Shown: piece after piece, positions 26,560 to 35,273 of the stretch
Numbering within the stretch: the stretch's first letter is position 1
How the letters are laid out: each line of letters begins with the position of its first letter
DNA from: Croceivirga radicis
GTDB taxonomy: Bacteria; Bacteroidota; Bacteroidia; Flavobacteriales; Flavobacteriaceae
Reading direction: 5' to 3'
Length of the DNA stretch: 64,000 nt
NCBI RefSeq assembly: GCF_002072105.2
Contig: NZ_MTBC01000002.1
Coordinates: 1 to 64,000, forward strand
Notes under the pieces: model-generated
Told to the model about the DNA's origin: nothing
The model's input: the letters and a program-made list of their open reading frames with translations, nothing else
Databases searched by the model: none
Translations under genes and position numbers: made by a program

Positions 26560-27418
26560 TTTCTATGCGTTTGGTTAGCTCTAAAAATTGTGCCACAGAC
26601 AATTGTTCTGGGCGTTGGTCAAATATAGCGTCTTCTTTTAATTCTGTTGAAAGCTCTAGCGGTTTTAAACTGTTTCTAATGGTTTTTCTACGTTGGTTAA
26701 AGGCCATTTTTACCACTCTAAAGAACAGGCGTTCATCACAAGCTAGAGAAAAGTCTTTTTTACGTACTAAACGCAGCACGCCAGATTGCACCTTTGGTGG
26801 TGGATCAAAAACTTCTGGGTGTACCGTGAACAGATATTCTGCTTCATAAAAAGCCTGAACCAAAACAGACAAAATACCGTACGTTTTGCTGCCTTCTTTT
26901 TCGCAAATACGTTTGGCTACTTCTTTTTGAAACATACCGGAAAATTCTGGAATGGCATGTCTTAACTCCAGAACCTTAAAAACAATTTGACTGGATATAT
27001 TGTAAGGAAAATTACCCGTTATGGCAAATAGTTCCTCGCCGTATAATTTGGTTAAATCAAACTGAAGAAAATCGGCCTCTATAACCTTAAGTTTTCCATT
27101 TTTATTGAACACGTTGGGGTGTTCTAAGGTAAAGCTGTGGTTTAAATAAACTATAGAATCTGCATCTAAATCCATAGCCACCAAGTCTATACCCCTTTGT
27201 AGCAAGTATTTAGTTAAAACTCCTGTGCCGGGGCCTATTTCTAGCACCTTGTCATAGCCATTTAAAGAAAGGGTTTCTGCAATTTGTTGTGCTATTTTCT
27301 CGTCCTTCAGAAAATGTTGTCCTAAGTGTTTTTTGGCTTTTACCGGTCCATTGTCATGGCCGTGGTTTGCAGGAACATCCCGTTGGCCACGAAACTTGTC
27401 TTTTCTCTTTTTAGGCAT
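26546..27418 (-). CDS. rsmA: 16S rRNA dimethyladenosine transferase RsmA (KsgA)
   Basis: A 290-residue SAM-dependent enzyme that dimethylates A1518 and A1519 near the 3' end of 16S rRNA during small-subunit assembly. It has [18 protein letters not shown], the SAM motif [16 protein letters not shown], and the catalytic [16 protein letters not shown] start at the ATG at 27418 ([12 protein letters not shown]); an in-frame ATG five codons earlier is possible. A basic, His/Asn-containing N-terminal extension of about 30 residues precedes the conserved core. It overlaps mgtE by 14 bases. Confidence 0.95.
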   Translation of the reverse strand: MPKKRKDKFRGQRDVPANHGHDNGPVKAKKHLGQHFLKDEKIAQQIAETLSLNGYDKVLEIGPGTGVLTKYLLQRGIDLVAMDLDADSIVYLNHSFTLEHPNVFNKNGKLKVIEADFLQFDLTKLYGEELFAITGNFPYNISSQIVFKVLELRHAIPEFSGMFQKEVAKRICEKEGSKTYGILSVLVQAFYEAEYLFTVHPEVFDPPPKVQSGVLRLVRKKDFSLACDERLFFRVVKMAFNQRRKTIRNSLKPLELSTELKEDAIFDQRPEQLSVAQFLELTKRIENDAI

Positions 27419-27452
27419 AAGGAGGTTTTGCACGCAAGGTACGACCCTAAAA

Positions 27453-27749
27453 TTAATTTTCTATATAAACCCAGGCTTTAATCCCAGAATTGAGTTGTAG
27501 CATTTTTCGTTTGTATGCTTCACCTTCATACTGGTCCGTAATTTGTAATTGTTGGGTGGTAAGGTTAAATACCGTGCCTTTAACAACTTGGTTCAACGCT
27601 TTTCTAACTGCTGGATATTTACCGTATACCACATTGTTCAACAGCTCATAATCTTTTAATTGGTCTGTAATACCTTCTAAGGTTGTACCATAAAGGTCTA
27701 GTTGAATAGTTGTCTGTTGCAGGGTGCCATAGCTAAAAACCAGATGCAT
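27453..27749 (-). CDS. Gamma-glutamylcyclotransferase-like (AIG2/GGCT) protein
   Basis: A 98-residue GGCT-fold protein. The substrate loop is FSYGTLQ at residues 4-10 and the catalytic glutamate is probably the E in [12 protein letters not shown]. Family members cyclise gamma-glutamyl amines, but many bacterial ones are of unknown specificity. It is somewhat short for the family (usually 110-150 residues) but both active-site motifs are present. It lies between DUF4286 and rsmA with 3- and 34-base gaps. Confidence 0.8.
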   Translation of the reverse strand: MHLVFSYGTLQQTTIQLDLYGTTLEGITDQLKDYELLNNVVYGKYPAVRKALNQVVKGTVFNLTTQQLQITDQYEGEAYKRKMLQLNSGIKAWVYIEN

Positions 27750-27752
27750 ATA

Positions 27753-28070
27753 TTAACTTTCTTGCTCGCTAATAACCTCTAGTTCTGTTCTAAAAGAGAC
27801 AAATTTATTTGGAAACAGACGCTCTCCTTGAAGTCTCATGTTTTCTGCATGCTCCGTGTAATAGCTTTCTAAGGTGGGCCTATCTATACTTCTGTATTGA
27901 ACGGAGTAGGTTGTGCCACCCATTTCTTCCTTAACTACTACTTTGCACATCTTGGCTTCTACAAACTTTTTTGTAGCTAACATTGCTGGTATGTGAATAT
28001 CTTTCATCCAACTTAACCATTCGTCATGTACAGAATCGTCTATGTTGGTAGTAACGTTATATATAATCAT
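27753..28070 (-). CDS. DUF4286 family protein
   Basis: A 105-residue protein matching DUF4286, a Bacteroidetes family with a ferredoxin-like, dimeric alpha-beta-barrel appearance. Characteristic features are IIYNVTTNIDDSVHDEWLSWMKDIHIPAMLATKKF at the start and YSVQYRSIDRPTLESYY in the middle. The biochemical role is unknown. It follows the TPR gene by 6 bases and precedes the GGCT gene by 3 bases, so it belongs to the same transcript as rsmA. Confidence 0.83.
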   Translation of the reverse strand: MIIYNVTTNIDDSVHDEWLSWMKDIHIPAMLATKKFVEAKMCKVVVKEEMGGTTYSVQYRSIDRPTLESYYTEHAENMRLQGERLFPNKFVSFRTELEVISEQES

Positions 28071-28076
28071 GTTTCT

Positions 28077-29864
28077 CTAATTTATGGTGTCTCCCCTTAG
28101 CCTTCTATAATTTTTACGAGCTTGCGGAAAATAGTAACTGTCTTTAAAATTGAAAATAATTTTCTCGTAATACTCTTTTGCCTTTTCCGGTTGGCCTAAT
28201 TTATTTTCTAATAATTCTGCTAATCTAAAATGGGCATCATCCGCTAAAATACCATCGGCATAAAATTCTATGATTTTAATGTAATTAAAGCGGGCATCAT
28301 CATATTTGTTCTGCGATTCTAACAATTGCGCCTGTTTTAATAGTGCTTCGTCTTCTATACTTTCACCTTTATGCTCGGTTAAAATTGCAGTTAGAGCATC
28401 TATAGCCTCTTGGGTTTTATTTTGATAGGCCAATAAATCTGCTCTTGCATATTTTTTTAGTGCGGTTTGTGTGGAATCTTCCTGGGAATTATCAGAAATT
28501 AGAAGGCTTAGCTGCATGGCATCATTAGCAATTAATTGCGAAGTAGAACTCCTTAAAACCTTTAATTGGGTTAATGCCCAGTCAAAATCGCCTTTGTAAA
28601 AACTGGTTTGCGCAACTTTAAACCTAGCATCTTGCGCCAACACATCGTTTTTAAGGCTTTGTTGTACTTGCGTAAAATAGATAAGTGCCTGATTAAATTT
28701 TTGGTCAAAAACCAAAATGTCTCCTAACGCCATTTTTAAATATGCGGTGCCAAACCTGCCCATCGGTAAGTCCATACTCTCCCTTAGTAGGGCTATTGCT
28801 GGCGCTGCATTACTCATTTTAAAGGTTAGAAAATTGGCATAGGCAATTTGTAAATTTAGTGTGTTTAGTTCTTGCCCATAAGTAACCAATAAATTTTGAT
28901 ATTGTTTGTCTAGGTCTTTTAGGTTTGGATTGGGATTGGTTTTTAATTCAATTTCTATAAGTTCTAGTGCAGCATTTAATTGGGTGTCTTTATCATTGGA
29001 TTTATCCGTGATAAAAGAAAAGATATTCTCTGCGGTATCCCAAGCTTGGTTTTCCAAGCAGATTTGCCCTAAATTTTTGAGTCGCTCCAAAGAGGCTTCA
29101 TCCGTACGCTTAAATATTGCCTTTTCTTGGGCAAATGCGCTTTTGTATTGTTGTTGTTGTATAAAAAGCCAGCTCAACATTTCGTTCCAAAATACATCGG
29201 GTTGTTGTTGCGCGTTTTGCAGCAGAATCTTACGTAGCAAAATGTTATTGGTGTTTTCTGGGTTTTCCGTAATAAAATCTTCTAAATAACGCTGAACACT
29301 AGACCTACTGGTCTTGCCATCGTAAACCAAGCTTAGGTATGCCCTAAACATTTTTTGAACTTCGCCCTGCTCTCCGTAAATACGGGCCAATTGCAAGTCA
29401 AAATTTGCCTGCGGATTCAATTGCATGGCCAAACTATAAGCTTCTACGGCTTGGTTTAACAAGGAGTATTTTTGAAATCTGTGCCCAATGGCATAACCAT
29501 AATTCGGGTTGGTTTGTATGCTGGCAATGGCGCGATCATAAAATAAATCGGCCTCTTCTTCCCGTTTCATTAAAGCATAGTTGTAACCGGTTTCAATATA
29601 AAAGGTTGGGAAAACCCTAGGCTGCTCTAATTTCTTTAGTAAAAAAGATTCTGCGGTTTGGTAGTCTTCTAATTGTTGTAATGTGGTAATATAATATTCT
29701 GCGAAATCTGTTCTACCAGGTGATTTTTTCACTAGTTTTTGGTACAATACCTTAGCTTTCTCAAATTCACCATCGTTAAAATACTGCTTAGCCAAAAAGT
29801 CTTCCTGAGAAAAGCCAATGGCACTTAGCATAAAAGCAATTAAAACGAAAAAGATAAAACGCAT
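28077..29864 (-). CDS. Secreted tetratricopeptide repeat protein
   Basis: A 595-residue protein with a signal peptide (about 1-19, AIGFSQ) and tandem TPR helices throughout. Examples are FNDGEFEKAKVLYQKLVKKSP near the start, ALIYFTQVQQSLKNDVLAQDARFKVAQTSFYKGDFDWAL in the middle and AEDARFN/LAELLENKLGQPEKAKEYYEKIIFNF-like repeats at the end. It is likely a periplasmic scaffold. The last repeats resemble those of YbgF/BamD-like proteins. It heads a run of minus-strand genes through DUF4286, GGCT, rsmA and mgtE. Confidence 0.8.
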   Translation of the reverse strand: MRFIFFVLIAFMLSAIGFSQEDFLAKQYFNDGEFEKAKVLYQKLVKKSPGRTDFAEYYITTLQQLEDYQTAESFLLKKLEQPRVFPTFYIETGYNYALMKREEEADLFYDRAIASIQTNPNYGYAIGHRFQKYSLLNQAVEAYSLAMQLNPQANFDLQLARIYGEQGEVQKMFRAYLSLVYDGKTSRSSVQRYLEDFITENPENTNNILLRKILLQNAQQQPDVFWNEMLSWLFIQQQQYKSAFAQEKAIFKRTDEASLERLKNLGQICLENQAWDTAENIFSFITDKSNDKDTQLNAALELIEIELKTNPNPNLKDLDKQYQNLLVTYGQELNTLNLQIAYANFLTFKMSNAAPAIALLRESMDLPMGRFGTAYLKMALGDILVFDQKFNQALIYFTQVQQSLKNDVLAQDARFKVAQTSFYKGDFDWALTQLKVLRSSTSQLIANDAMQLSLLISDNSQEDSTQTALKKYARADLLAYQNKTQEAIDALTAILTEHKGESIEDEALLKQAQLLESQNKYDDARFNYIKIIEFYADGILADDAHFRLAELLENKLGQPEKAKEYYEKIIFNFKDSYYFPQARKNYRRLRGDTIN

Positions 29865-29934
29865 AGGATAAATATAACGTTGCTTTTTAGAGTTTTGTGT
29901 TAAGGGGATTAGAATTTATTGGGTAAAATCTGGC

Positions 29935-32130
29935 TTAATAGCAATCTGAAAGTATTTGACCTTTTTCTTCAAAAATACGCAAAGGCTGGTTTATGTAGGT
30001 TAGCGTAGCCTGGTCTAGAACTTCTAAAACTTGTTTGTGCATGGCTAATGAACCGCAAATCATGATGGCACCACCGTTATGTAATTTTTCGGCTATTTCC
30101 TTACTATGCAATTCTAGTAATTGTTGTATGTACTGTTTTGTTCCTTCTTGGGAGTAGGCCAAATGTACCTGTTGTAGCTGTTTTGATTCTAAATGCGTGG
30201 ATAGGAACGGTTCATAAATTTGGTAAGAGGCCTTTGTGCGGCCACCCCAAAATAGATCCAAGGGAATCCTTTTCTTGTTCTCTGCAATTAATCCTAAAAA
30301 TGGAGCCAAACCTGTACCGTTAGCAATACAAGTGACACTTGTTGCCTTTTTTGGAAAATGAAAGTGTGTGTTCTTTTGAATGTTGGCAGTTATCTTATTG
30401 CCAGTTTCTAAGGTTGAAAAATACCTAGAACAGATACCATGCTCATGAATTTTAATGCTCAATAAAAGGGTTCCGTTGTATTTTGCTATAGAATATAGTC
30501 TTGGTGCTTGGTCTTCCTTGGGTCTGTATGCAAGTAAATCTCCCGATTGAAATTTTATTTTTTTTCTAGGTTTTAACTGCAACAAGAAGGTTTGGTCTAC
30601 ATTTACTTCAGTTTTAAAGATAACTTCAAACTTTTTGGGTTTAAGAAAATTACTTTTAGGCAAGTAGGCCTCTACACGTAAACGCTCTCCCGTTCTTTGG
30701 TTATATTTTTCTATCCAATCTAAAAACGTTTCCTTAGCTTGGTTGTTTATTTTTACCAATGGAAGGGTTTCTTTAAAGTTATCCTGTTTGCGTAAGTTTT
30801 GTGCAACATCTATCGCAAATTGGCAGTAGAGCGGATAGGATAAAGAACCAAAACCAATAACTGAATAGTTGAGTTGGTTGGGTTGTACTACGGTTTCAAG
30901 TTTGTCTAAGAATTTATTTGCATTGGTAGGCGCCTCACCTTCGCCATAGGTAGAGGTAAGAATAAAAATATCCGTTGCCTTTTTGTAGGTGGTGTAGGAA
31001 TTCAAAGGAGCAACAAAAACCCTTTTACCTGCCTTAATCAATCCTTTTTGTAAGGCCAAAACAAAACCATTGGTATTACCGGTTTCCGAACCATATAATA
31101 GTATGTGAGAACTTTCGTCTTCACTAAACTTAGACTTGCCTACGGAATTTTTTACGCGTTTGCGCCACATGACAAAACCGGAATAAATAAAGAAAAGGAT
31201 TGAACTACTTGCGAGTAATAATATTAAAGACCATAGAACAGACCCTTGTCCTGTATGCAGGGTTAAACTAAGTCTACTGGCCAAATAGGTAAAAGGATAA
31301 GGTTGTTCACTTAAAATAGCACCGGTATATTGGTGTACGTATAGCTCTCTGTTTTGTAGGGCTAGCTCAAAATAATCTTCTGGAAATGGGGAAAACGGAA
31401 AGGTAACCAATCGCACTTGGTCCATGGTTATTTCTTTGAAGATGGCAAGGTCTGACGCTTGTATATTTTCATCTACATGGTCTTCTGGTTCCATAATCTT
31501 ATGGGTAACCCGTGTGGATGGCAAGAGTGAAAATTTTTCCGCAGACAGATAAACTCCTGTGGCGGCAATTAGTATAATGGGTAGTAGAAACCAACGCCCA
31601 AGTACCACGTGGTAACGTAATTCAAAATAGTCTGGCTGTACTTTATTAAAAAATTTTAATAAACCGCCTTGGCGTTTAATAATCAGTAACAAACCGGTAA
31701 CGGCAATTAAACAAAGTAAGAATGATACCAAGCCAACAAAAAAACGCCCCACACTTTTTAGGAATAAAGACCGGTGTAGATTGGTAGTAAAGCTAAAAAT
31801 AGGATGTTGTGGTTCTGGTACACCTAAAACTTTGGCGGTTTTTGGGTGTACGTATAGCGCCTTGTTATCCCCTTCTTTGGTTACAACATTGGCCAATATA
31901 TAATCATCTTGGTCTACTTTAAAGGATAGTACCTCATCGTATTCTTGCTGTAAAGCAGCAATTGTTTCGGACAGTCTTACTTCGTTTAGTGGAACAGGAT
32001 TATACCCATTGGTAGCGGTTTGCATGGGCTCAAAGGCCAATACAATTCCGGTAACCGATGCCAGAATTAAAAAAAGGCCCGATGATAGGGCCAATACCAG
32101 ATGACTATACCTCCAAATAGAGATGGTCAT
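29935..32130 (-). CDS. PepSY membrane domain fused to flavodoxin and NADPH-flavin reductase
   Basis: A 731-residue inner-membrane flavoprotein. The N-terminal part is a PepSY-TM unit with helices near 10-35, about 130-150, about 165-190 and about 290-320 and PepSY segments between. A flavodoxin domain then starts at LLYGSETGNTNGFV (about 345), followed by a ferredoxin-NADP reductase module with RLYSIAKY (FAD) and NGTGLAPFLGLIAE (NADPH). Architecture resembles sulfite-reductase-flavoprotein-type reductases fused to iron-uptake PepSY proteins. The inferred job is to carry NADPH electrons across the inner membrane, for example to reduce periplasmic ferric iron. It is the last gene of a four-gene operon. 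Confidence 0.85.
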   Translation of the reverse strand: MTISIWRYSHLVLALSSGLFLILASVTGIVLAFEPMQTATNGYNPVPLNEVRLSETIAALQQEYDEVLSFKVDQDDYILANVVTKEGDNKALYVHPKTAKVLGVPEPQHPIFSFTTNLHRSLFLKSVGRFFVGLVSFLLCLIAVTGLLLIIKRQGGLLKFFNKVQPDYFELRYHVVLGRWFLLPIILIAATGVYLSAEKFSLLPSTRVTHKIMEPEDHVDENIQASDLAIFKEITMDQVRLVTFPFSPFPEDYFELALQNRELYVHQYTGAILSEQPYPFTYLASRLSLTLHTGQGSVLWSLILLLASSSILFFIYSGFVMWRKRVKNSVGKSKFSEDESSHILLYGSETGNTNGFVLALQKGLIKAGKRVFVAPLNSYTTYKKATDIFILTSTYGEGEAPTNANKFLDKLETVVQPNQLNYSVIGFGSLSYPLYCQFAIDVAQNLRKQDNFKETLPLVKINNQAKETFLDWIEKYNQRTGERLRVEAYLPKSNFLKPKKFEVIFKTEVNVDQTFLLQLKPRKKIKFQSGDLLAYRPKEDQAPRLYSIAKYNGTLLLSIKIHEHGICSRYFSTLETGNKITANIQKNTHFHFPKKATSVTCIANGTGLAPFLGLIAENKKRIPLDLFWGGRTKASYQIYEPFLSTHLESKQLQQVHLAYSQEGTKQYIQQLLELHSKEIAEKLHNGGAIMICGSLAMHKQVLEVLDQATLTYINQPLRIFEEKGQILSDCY

Positions 32131-32137
32131 AAGTAAT

Positions 32138-32626
32138 TTATTGTTTAATCATTCTAACATATCTAATGTAACCCTTACCTTCTTTTTTGGTGGCAAGATT
32201 TTCGGTAGTTAAGTCAAACTCTACATCGTCCTTGTAATATTCATGGTCTTCAACGGCCGATTCAAATCGTAATTTGAATCCCGTATCGATTTTGTCTGAA
32301 GGAATTTGTAAAACAGTCATCTTTCGCTGTCCTCCGGTAACGGTTTCACCAACGATACCATCTAGGGTAGGTCTTTTTACTCCATAAAGGTTTTTCCACC
32401 ATGCTGTTAAATCTCGGTACCATTCTTCGTCATCTCCTTGAACATAAAGGGTCTCCACATATTTATCTTCCTTATCTACCACAGAAACTACCACATAGGC
32501 TCCTTCGCCCTCGTAATTGGTTAATTGAATCATGCACTTATAACCAACAGTGTCTGGTGCCTGCACAAAGGCAATTAGGGTAGTTAGTATTACTAAACTA
32601 AAGGCTAATCCTAGTATTCTTTTCAT
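32138..32626 (-). CDS. DUF2271 domain secreted protein
   Basis: A 162-residue protein with a signal peptide (1-20) and a beta-rich body containing CMIQLTNYEGEGAYVVVSVVDKEDKYVETLYVQGDDEEWY and a terminal GYIRYVRMIK. It matches DUF2271, a family that commonly accompanies PepSY-type iron uptake proteins. It is periplasmic by prediction, of unknown function. It is transcribed 7 bases after the ankyrin gene and 7 bases before the PepSY reductase. Confidence 0.8.
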   Translation of the reverse strand: MKRILGLAFSLVILTTLIAFVQAPDTVGYKCMIQLTNYEGEGAYVVVSVVDKEDKYVETLYVQGDDEEWYRDLTAWWKNLYGVKRPTLDGIVGETVTGGQRKMTVLQIPSDKIDTGFKLRFESAVEDHEYYKDDVEFDLTTENLATKKEGKGYIRYVRMIKQ

Positions 32627-32633
32627 TTTGTTC

Positions 32634-34124
32634 TTAAGGTTTTAAAAAATCTAGTTTGATGTTGTTTTTTCTTAGCATTTCGTTTTCAGAAGCCAAATCA
32701 AATACTGTTTCCTCAAAGTCTGTAGTGGCCGAAACATCTGCGCCAATAGCAATTAAATACTTTAAAATATCATCGTTCTTAGAAGACATGGCCGCAAGGT
32801 GTAGTGCCGTGTTGCCCTCGTTGTTCTTCTGGTTTACATTTATCTGGAAAGCAGCTAACTGTTTTAGTAGTTTTAGGTTATTCTCTTTAGCAGCCAAATG
32901 CAGTAGGGTATTGCCATTGTTTTGCGGTGCGGTAAAATCTACATTCGCTTTTTGCAACAAAGCAAGTTTGGCCTCATATAAATCTACATTTCTTGGATTG
33001 TAATTTTGTAATAAATAGTAGGCTAGACCATTACCATCTTTATCTTTTGCATTTATATTGCCTCCTTGTTCAATTAAATAGGCCACCACATCTGCAGAAT
33101 TGCGCTCTACTGCGAGCATTAAAGCCGTTTGCCCTTTTTTGTTTACGGGATTAGTTGCTTTTTTAGGGGCCAAGAGCTGTAGTACTTCCAAGGTATTGCC
33201 GCTAGCAGCATTTAAATAAGGGGTCTGGCCATTGTTGTCTGCCAATTCTGAATCAAGACCTGCTTGGATAAAATGTTTAAAAAGCGCCAAATCTTTATTA
33301 TTTCTGGCAATAAGATGCAGTAGGGATTGCCCATCAGAATTAATTAAATTATTGGCTAATCCTAGCCCCTCTAAATAGTCAAAAACTTTTTTATCATTCT
33401 GGCTACGACGCGTACCTTGGGCGGCCAAAAAAAGCGCGTTTTCTCCATTATTGTTAATAGCTTTATAAGCTACGCCTTTGTCTTTAAGTGTTTTTAGGAG
33501 GTTAATATTTCCGCTACGTGAGGCATACATAAAAGCGCCATTACCATCATTGTCTTTGCTGTTTAAAGAAAGCCCCTTATCTATAAAATATTGGATAATT
33601 TTATAGTCTTTGGCACTAGAAGAAGAGAGTAAAAGAGCATTGGCCCCGTTGTGTGTGGTTGCTTTTAAATCGGCTCCTTTAGCCAGTAAGGCATCGTAGA
33701 TTGTAGTGTCATTTAATCCTGCATTAGCAGAAAAATTTATCACAGAATAACCATGGGCATCTACTGCTGCAGCATCTGCGCCATTTTTTAGTAGATAATC
33801 TACAACTTGTTTGTTGCCAGAATAGGCTGCCCAATGTAGATAAATTCTTCCGTCATGGGTAAGTTTGTCCACACCATTTCCTTCTTTTTCTATAATGTAG
33901 GCAATAGTTTTTGGGTCAACTTTTTGTAAAATGGCGTATGTTGGTCCATCAAAAAATGCTGGGTTCCTTTCCGTGATATCATTGCCGGCAGCAATTTGTT
34001 CGTCTATCGTGCTTATACTTGGATTATTGCTCCAAAAATCTCGATTTAAAAAGACATTTTTTTGAGCTAGTAGTTGCGCAAAACAACCTAATGTAAGTAT
34101 ACTTAAAATTGCTAATTTTTTCAT
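32634..34124 (-). CDS. Secreted ankyrin-repeat protein
   Basis: A 496-residue protein with a signal peptide (about 1-20, AQLLAQ) and about twelve ankyrin repeats covering most of its length. Clear examples are DGRIYLHWAAYSGNKQVVDYLLKNGADAAA near residue 90, GQTALMLAVERNSADVVAYLIEQGGNINAK in the middle and GNTALHLAAMSSKNDDILKYLIAIGADVSA near the end. It probably acts in the periplasm as a binding scaffold. Periplasmic ankyrin proteins in other bacteria protect catalase or bind metal enzymes; here the partner is unknown. It sits in the tight operon between DUF6607 and DUF2271. Confidence 0.87.
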   Translation of the reverse strand: MKKLAILSILTLGCFAQLLAQKNVFLNRDFWSNNPSISTIDEQIAAGNDITERNPAFFDGPTYAILQKVDPKTIAYIIEKEGNGVDKLTHDGRIYLHWAAYSGNKQVVDYLLKNGADAAAVDAHGYSVINFSANAGLNDTTIYDALLAKGADLKATTHNGANALLLSSSSAKDYKIIQYFIDKGLSLNSKDNDGNGAFMYASRSGNINLLKTLKDKGVAYKAINNNGENALFLAAQGTRRSQNDKKVFDYLEGLGLANNLINSDGQSLLHLIARNNKDLALFKHFIQAGLDSELADNNGQTPYLNAASGNTLEVLQLLAPKKATNPVNKKGQTALMLAVERNSADVVAYLIEQGGNINAKDKDGNGLAYYLLQNYNPRNVDLYEAKLALLQKANVDFTAPQNNGNTLLHLAAKENNLKLLKQLAAFQINVNQKNNEGNTALHLAAMSSKNDDILKYLIAIGADVSATTDFEETVFDLASENEMLRKNNIKLDFLKP

Positions 34125-34130
34125 TTATAA

Positions 34131-35060
34131 TTAGTTTTTACTGTTGTCCTTGGGGTTCTTTACTACAAAGGCATTTATTGTTTTTTCAATTTCCAATTTG
34201 CTGGTAAGCTCTTCATCAAACAAATGCTTGTAAAGCACTTTGTGGTCTACTTTTTCTTTAAGGGTAAGGTCTTGGTTGTTTTTATAAACTTTATCCCATA
34301 CGGCACGCACGGTTGCCCATTTTTCTTTGTGCGTAGACCACCAATTGATAGCGCCTTGGCAGCGTTCATCTGGTACACGCACGTAGGTGTTGTAGCCCTT
34401 TTCTTTGGCAAGGACCACATCTTTTTGGTTTGGTGTGCGTATTAGTTTGCTGTTATCTTGGTCATGTACCCAACCGTCTGCGGTTATCTCGTGCCTATTA
34501 CCTCTTAACGTTATGTTGTAATCTGCTCTGGTGGTATATTCTCTTCTTGGCAAGGGTGCTGGGGTGGTATTTTCCCAATAGCTTTTTCCATCCACATGTA
34601 CCCATGTGGCGGAGCCTTCATATCTGGGGCTGTCATCTACCTGATAGACTTTTTGTGTCCATTGGCCTTTAACCTCTTTTATTGGTTTTTCTATAAAGGT
34701 CCAGTTGTTATCTCCATTGTAGGTGTATAAATCCGTATTTTCAAATAACCAGTCCTGTCTCCAGTGTTTAACAATGTACGGGTCTTTAGGGTCGCCAACT
34801 TGTAGTAAGTGTTGTATCACTATTTTATTATCCGTGTCGGTTACTAATTGGGCCCACTCCAAACCTTTGTCCACTTTTGTTTTAGAAGGTTTGTAGAGCG
34901 AATCTTTACTGTAGTTAAAAGTTTCGGCAAAGTTGAAAGTTACCTCAAAACAACCGCACATCTTTTTAATAGATTTTTGGTCTAGCTCCTTTTTAGTTTG
35001 GGCAACAAGGTGTAAGCAAAGAAGAGAAGCAATTAAAAAAGCACTAATGGTCTTGCTCAT
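34131..35060 (-). CDS. DUF6607 family secreted protein
   Basis: A 309-residue protein with a signal peptide (about 1-20) and the conserved core GKGCFEVTF-like MCGCFEVTFNFAETF, WVHVDGKSYWENTTPAPLPRREYT and ADYNITLRGNRHEITADGWVHDQDNSKLIR. I recognise this as the DUF6607 family of Bacteroidetes, which often neighbours TonB-dependent receptor and PepSY genes. It is periplasmic or outer-membrane associated, role unknown. It is the first gene of the operon, behind a promoter-like element (35122-35129) and the serS terminator. Confidence 0.75.
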   Translation of the reverse strand: MSKTISAFLIASLLCLHLVAQTKKELDQKSIKKMCGCFEVTFNFAETFNYSKDSLYKPSKTKVDKGLEWAQLVTDTDNKIVIQHLLQVGDPKDPYIVKHWRQDWLFENTDLYTYNGDNNWTFIEKPIKEVKGQWTQKVYQVDDSPRYEGSATWVHVDGKSYWENTTPAPLPRREYTTRADYNITLRGNRHEITADGWVHDQDNSKLIRTPNQKDVVLAKEKGYNTYVRVPDERCQGAINWWSTHKEKWATVRAVWDKVYKNNQDLTLKEKVDHKVLYKHLFDEELTSKLEIEKTINAFVVKNPKDNSKN

Positions 35061-35121
35061 TTTTTGATGCGTTGTATCGTTTACGTAATTGAATAAATTC
35101 TATTGTAGAATTATTTGGCAT

Positions 35122-35129
35122 CAAAGTTA
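35122..35129 (-). promoter_or_regulatory. -7 promoter element of the DUF6607-PepSY operon
   Basis: TAACTTTG on the minus strand fits TAnnTTTG, 61 bases before the start codon. The AT-rich sequence just upstream, TTTAGACTCATTATA, resembles an imperfect Fur-type box, but I cannot confirm this. Confidence 0.5.
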
Positions 35130-35218
35130 TATATAATGAGTCTAAATAAAAACAAAACTTTATTCTTTTTTTCTATATGTAGTTGGTTTGATTTTACCTC
35201 ATATACTCTTGGGCAAAA

Positions 35219-35248
35219 TAAAAAAGGAGCCATTAGCTCCTTTTTTAT
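35219..35248. terminator. Bidirectional-type terminator after serS
   Basis: GGAGC, loop CATTA, GCTCC (35226-35240) with A and T runs on both sides, which can extend the stem. On the minus strand it lies 26 bases past the serS stop and ends in T6, giving a good rho-independent terminator. Confidence 0.85.
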
Positions 35249-35273
35249 TTACATTTTGAATATCGAAATTTTT

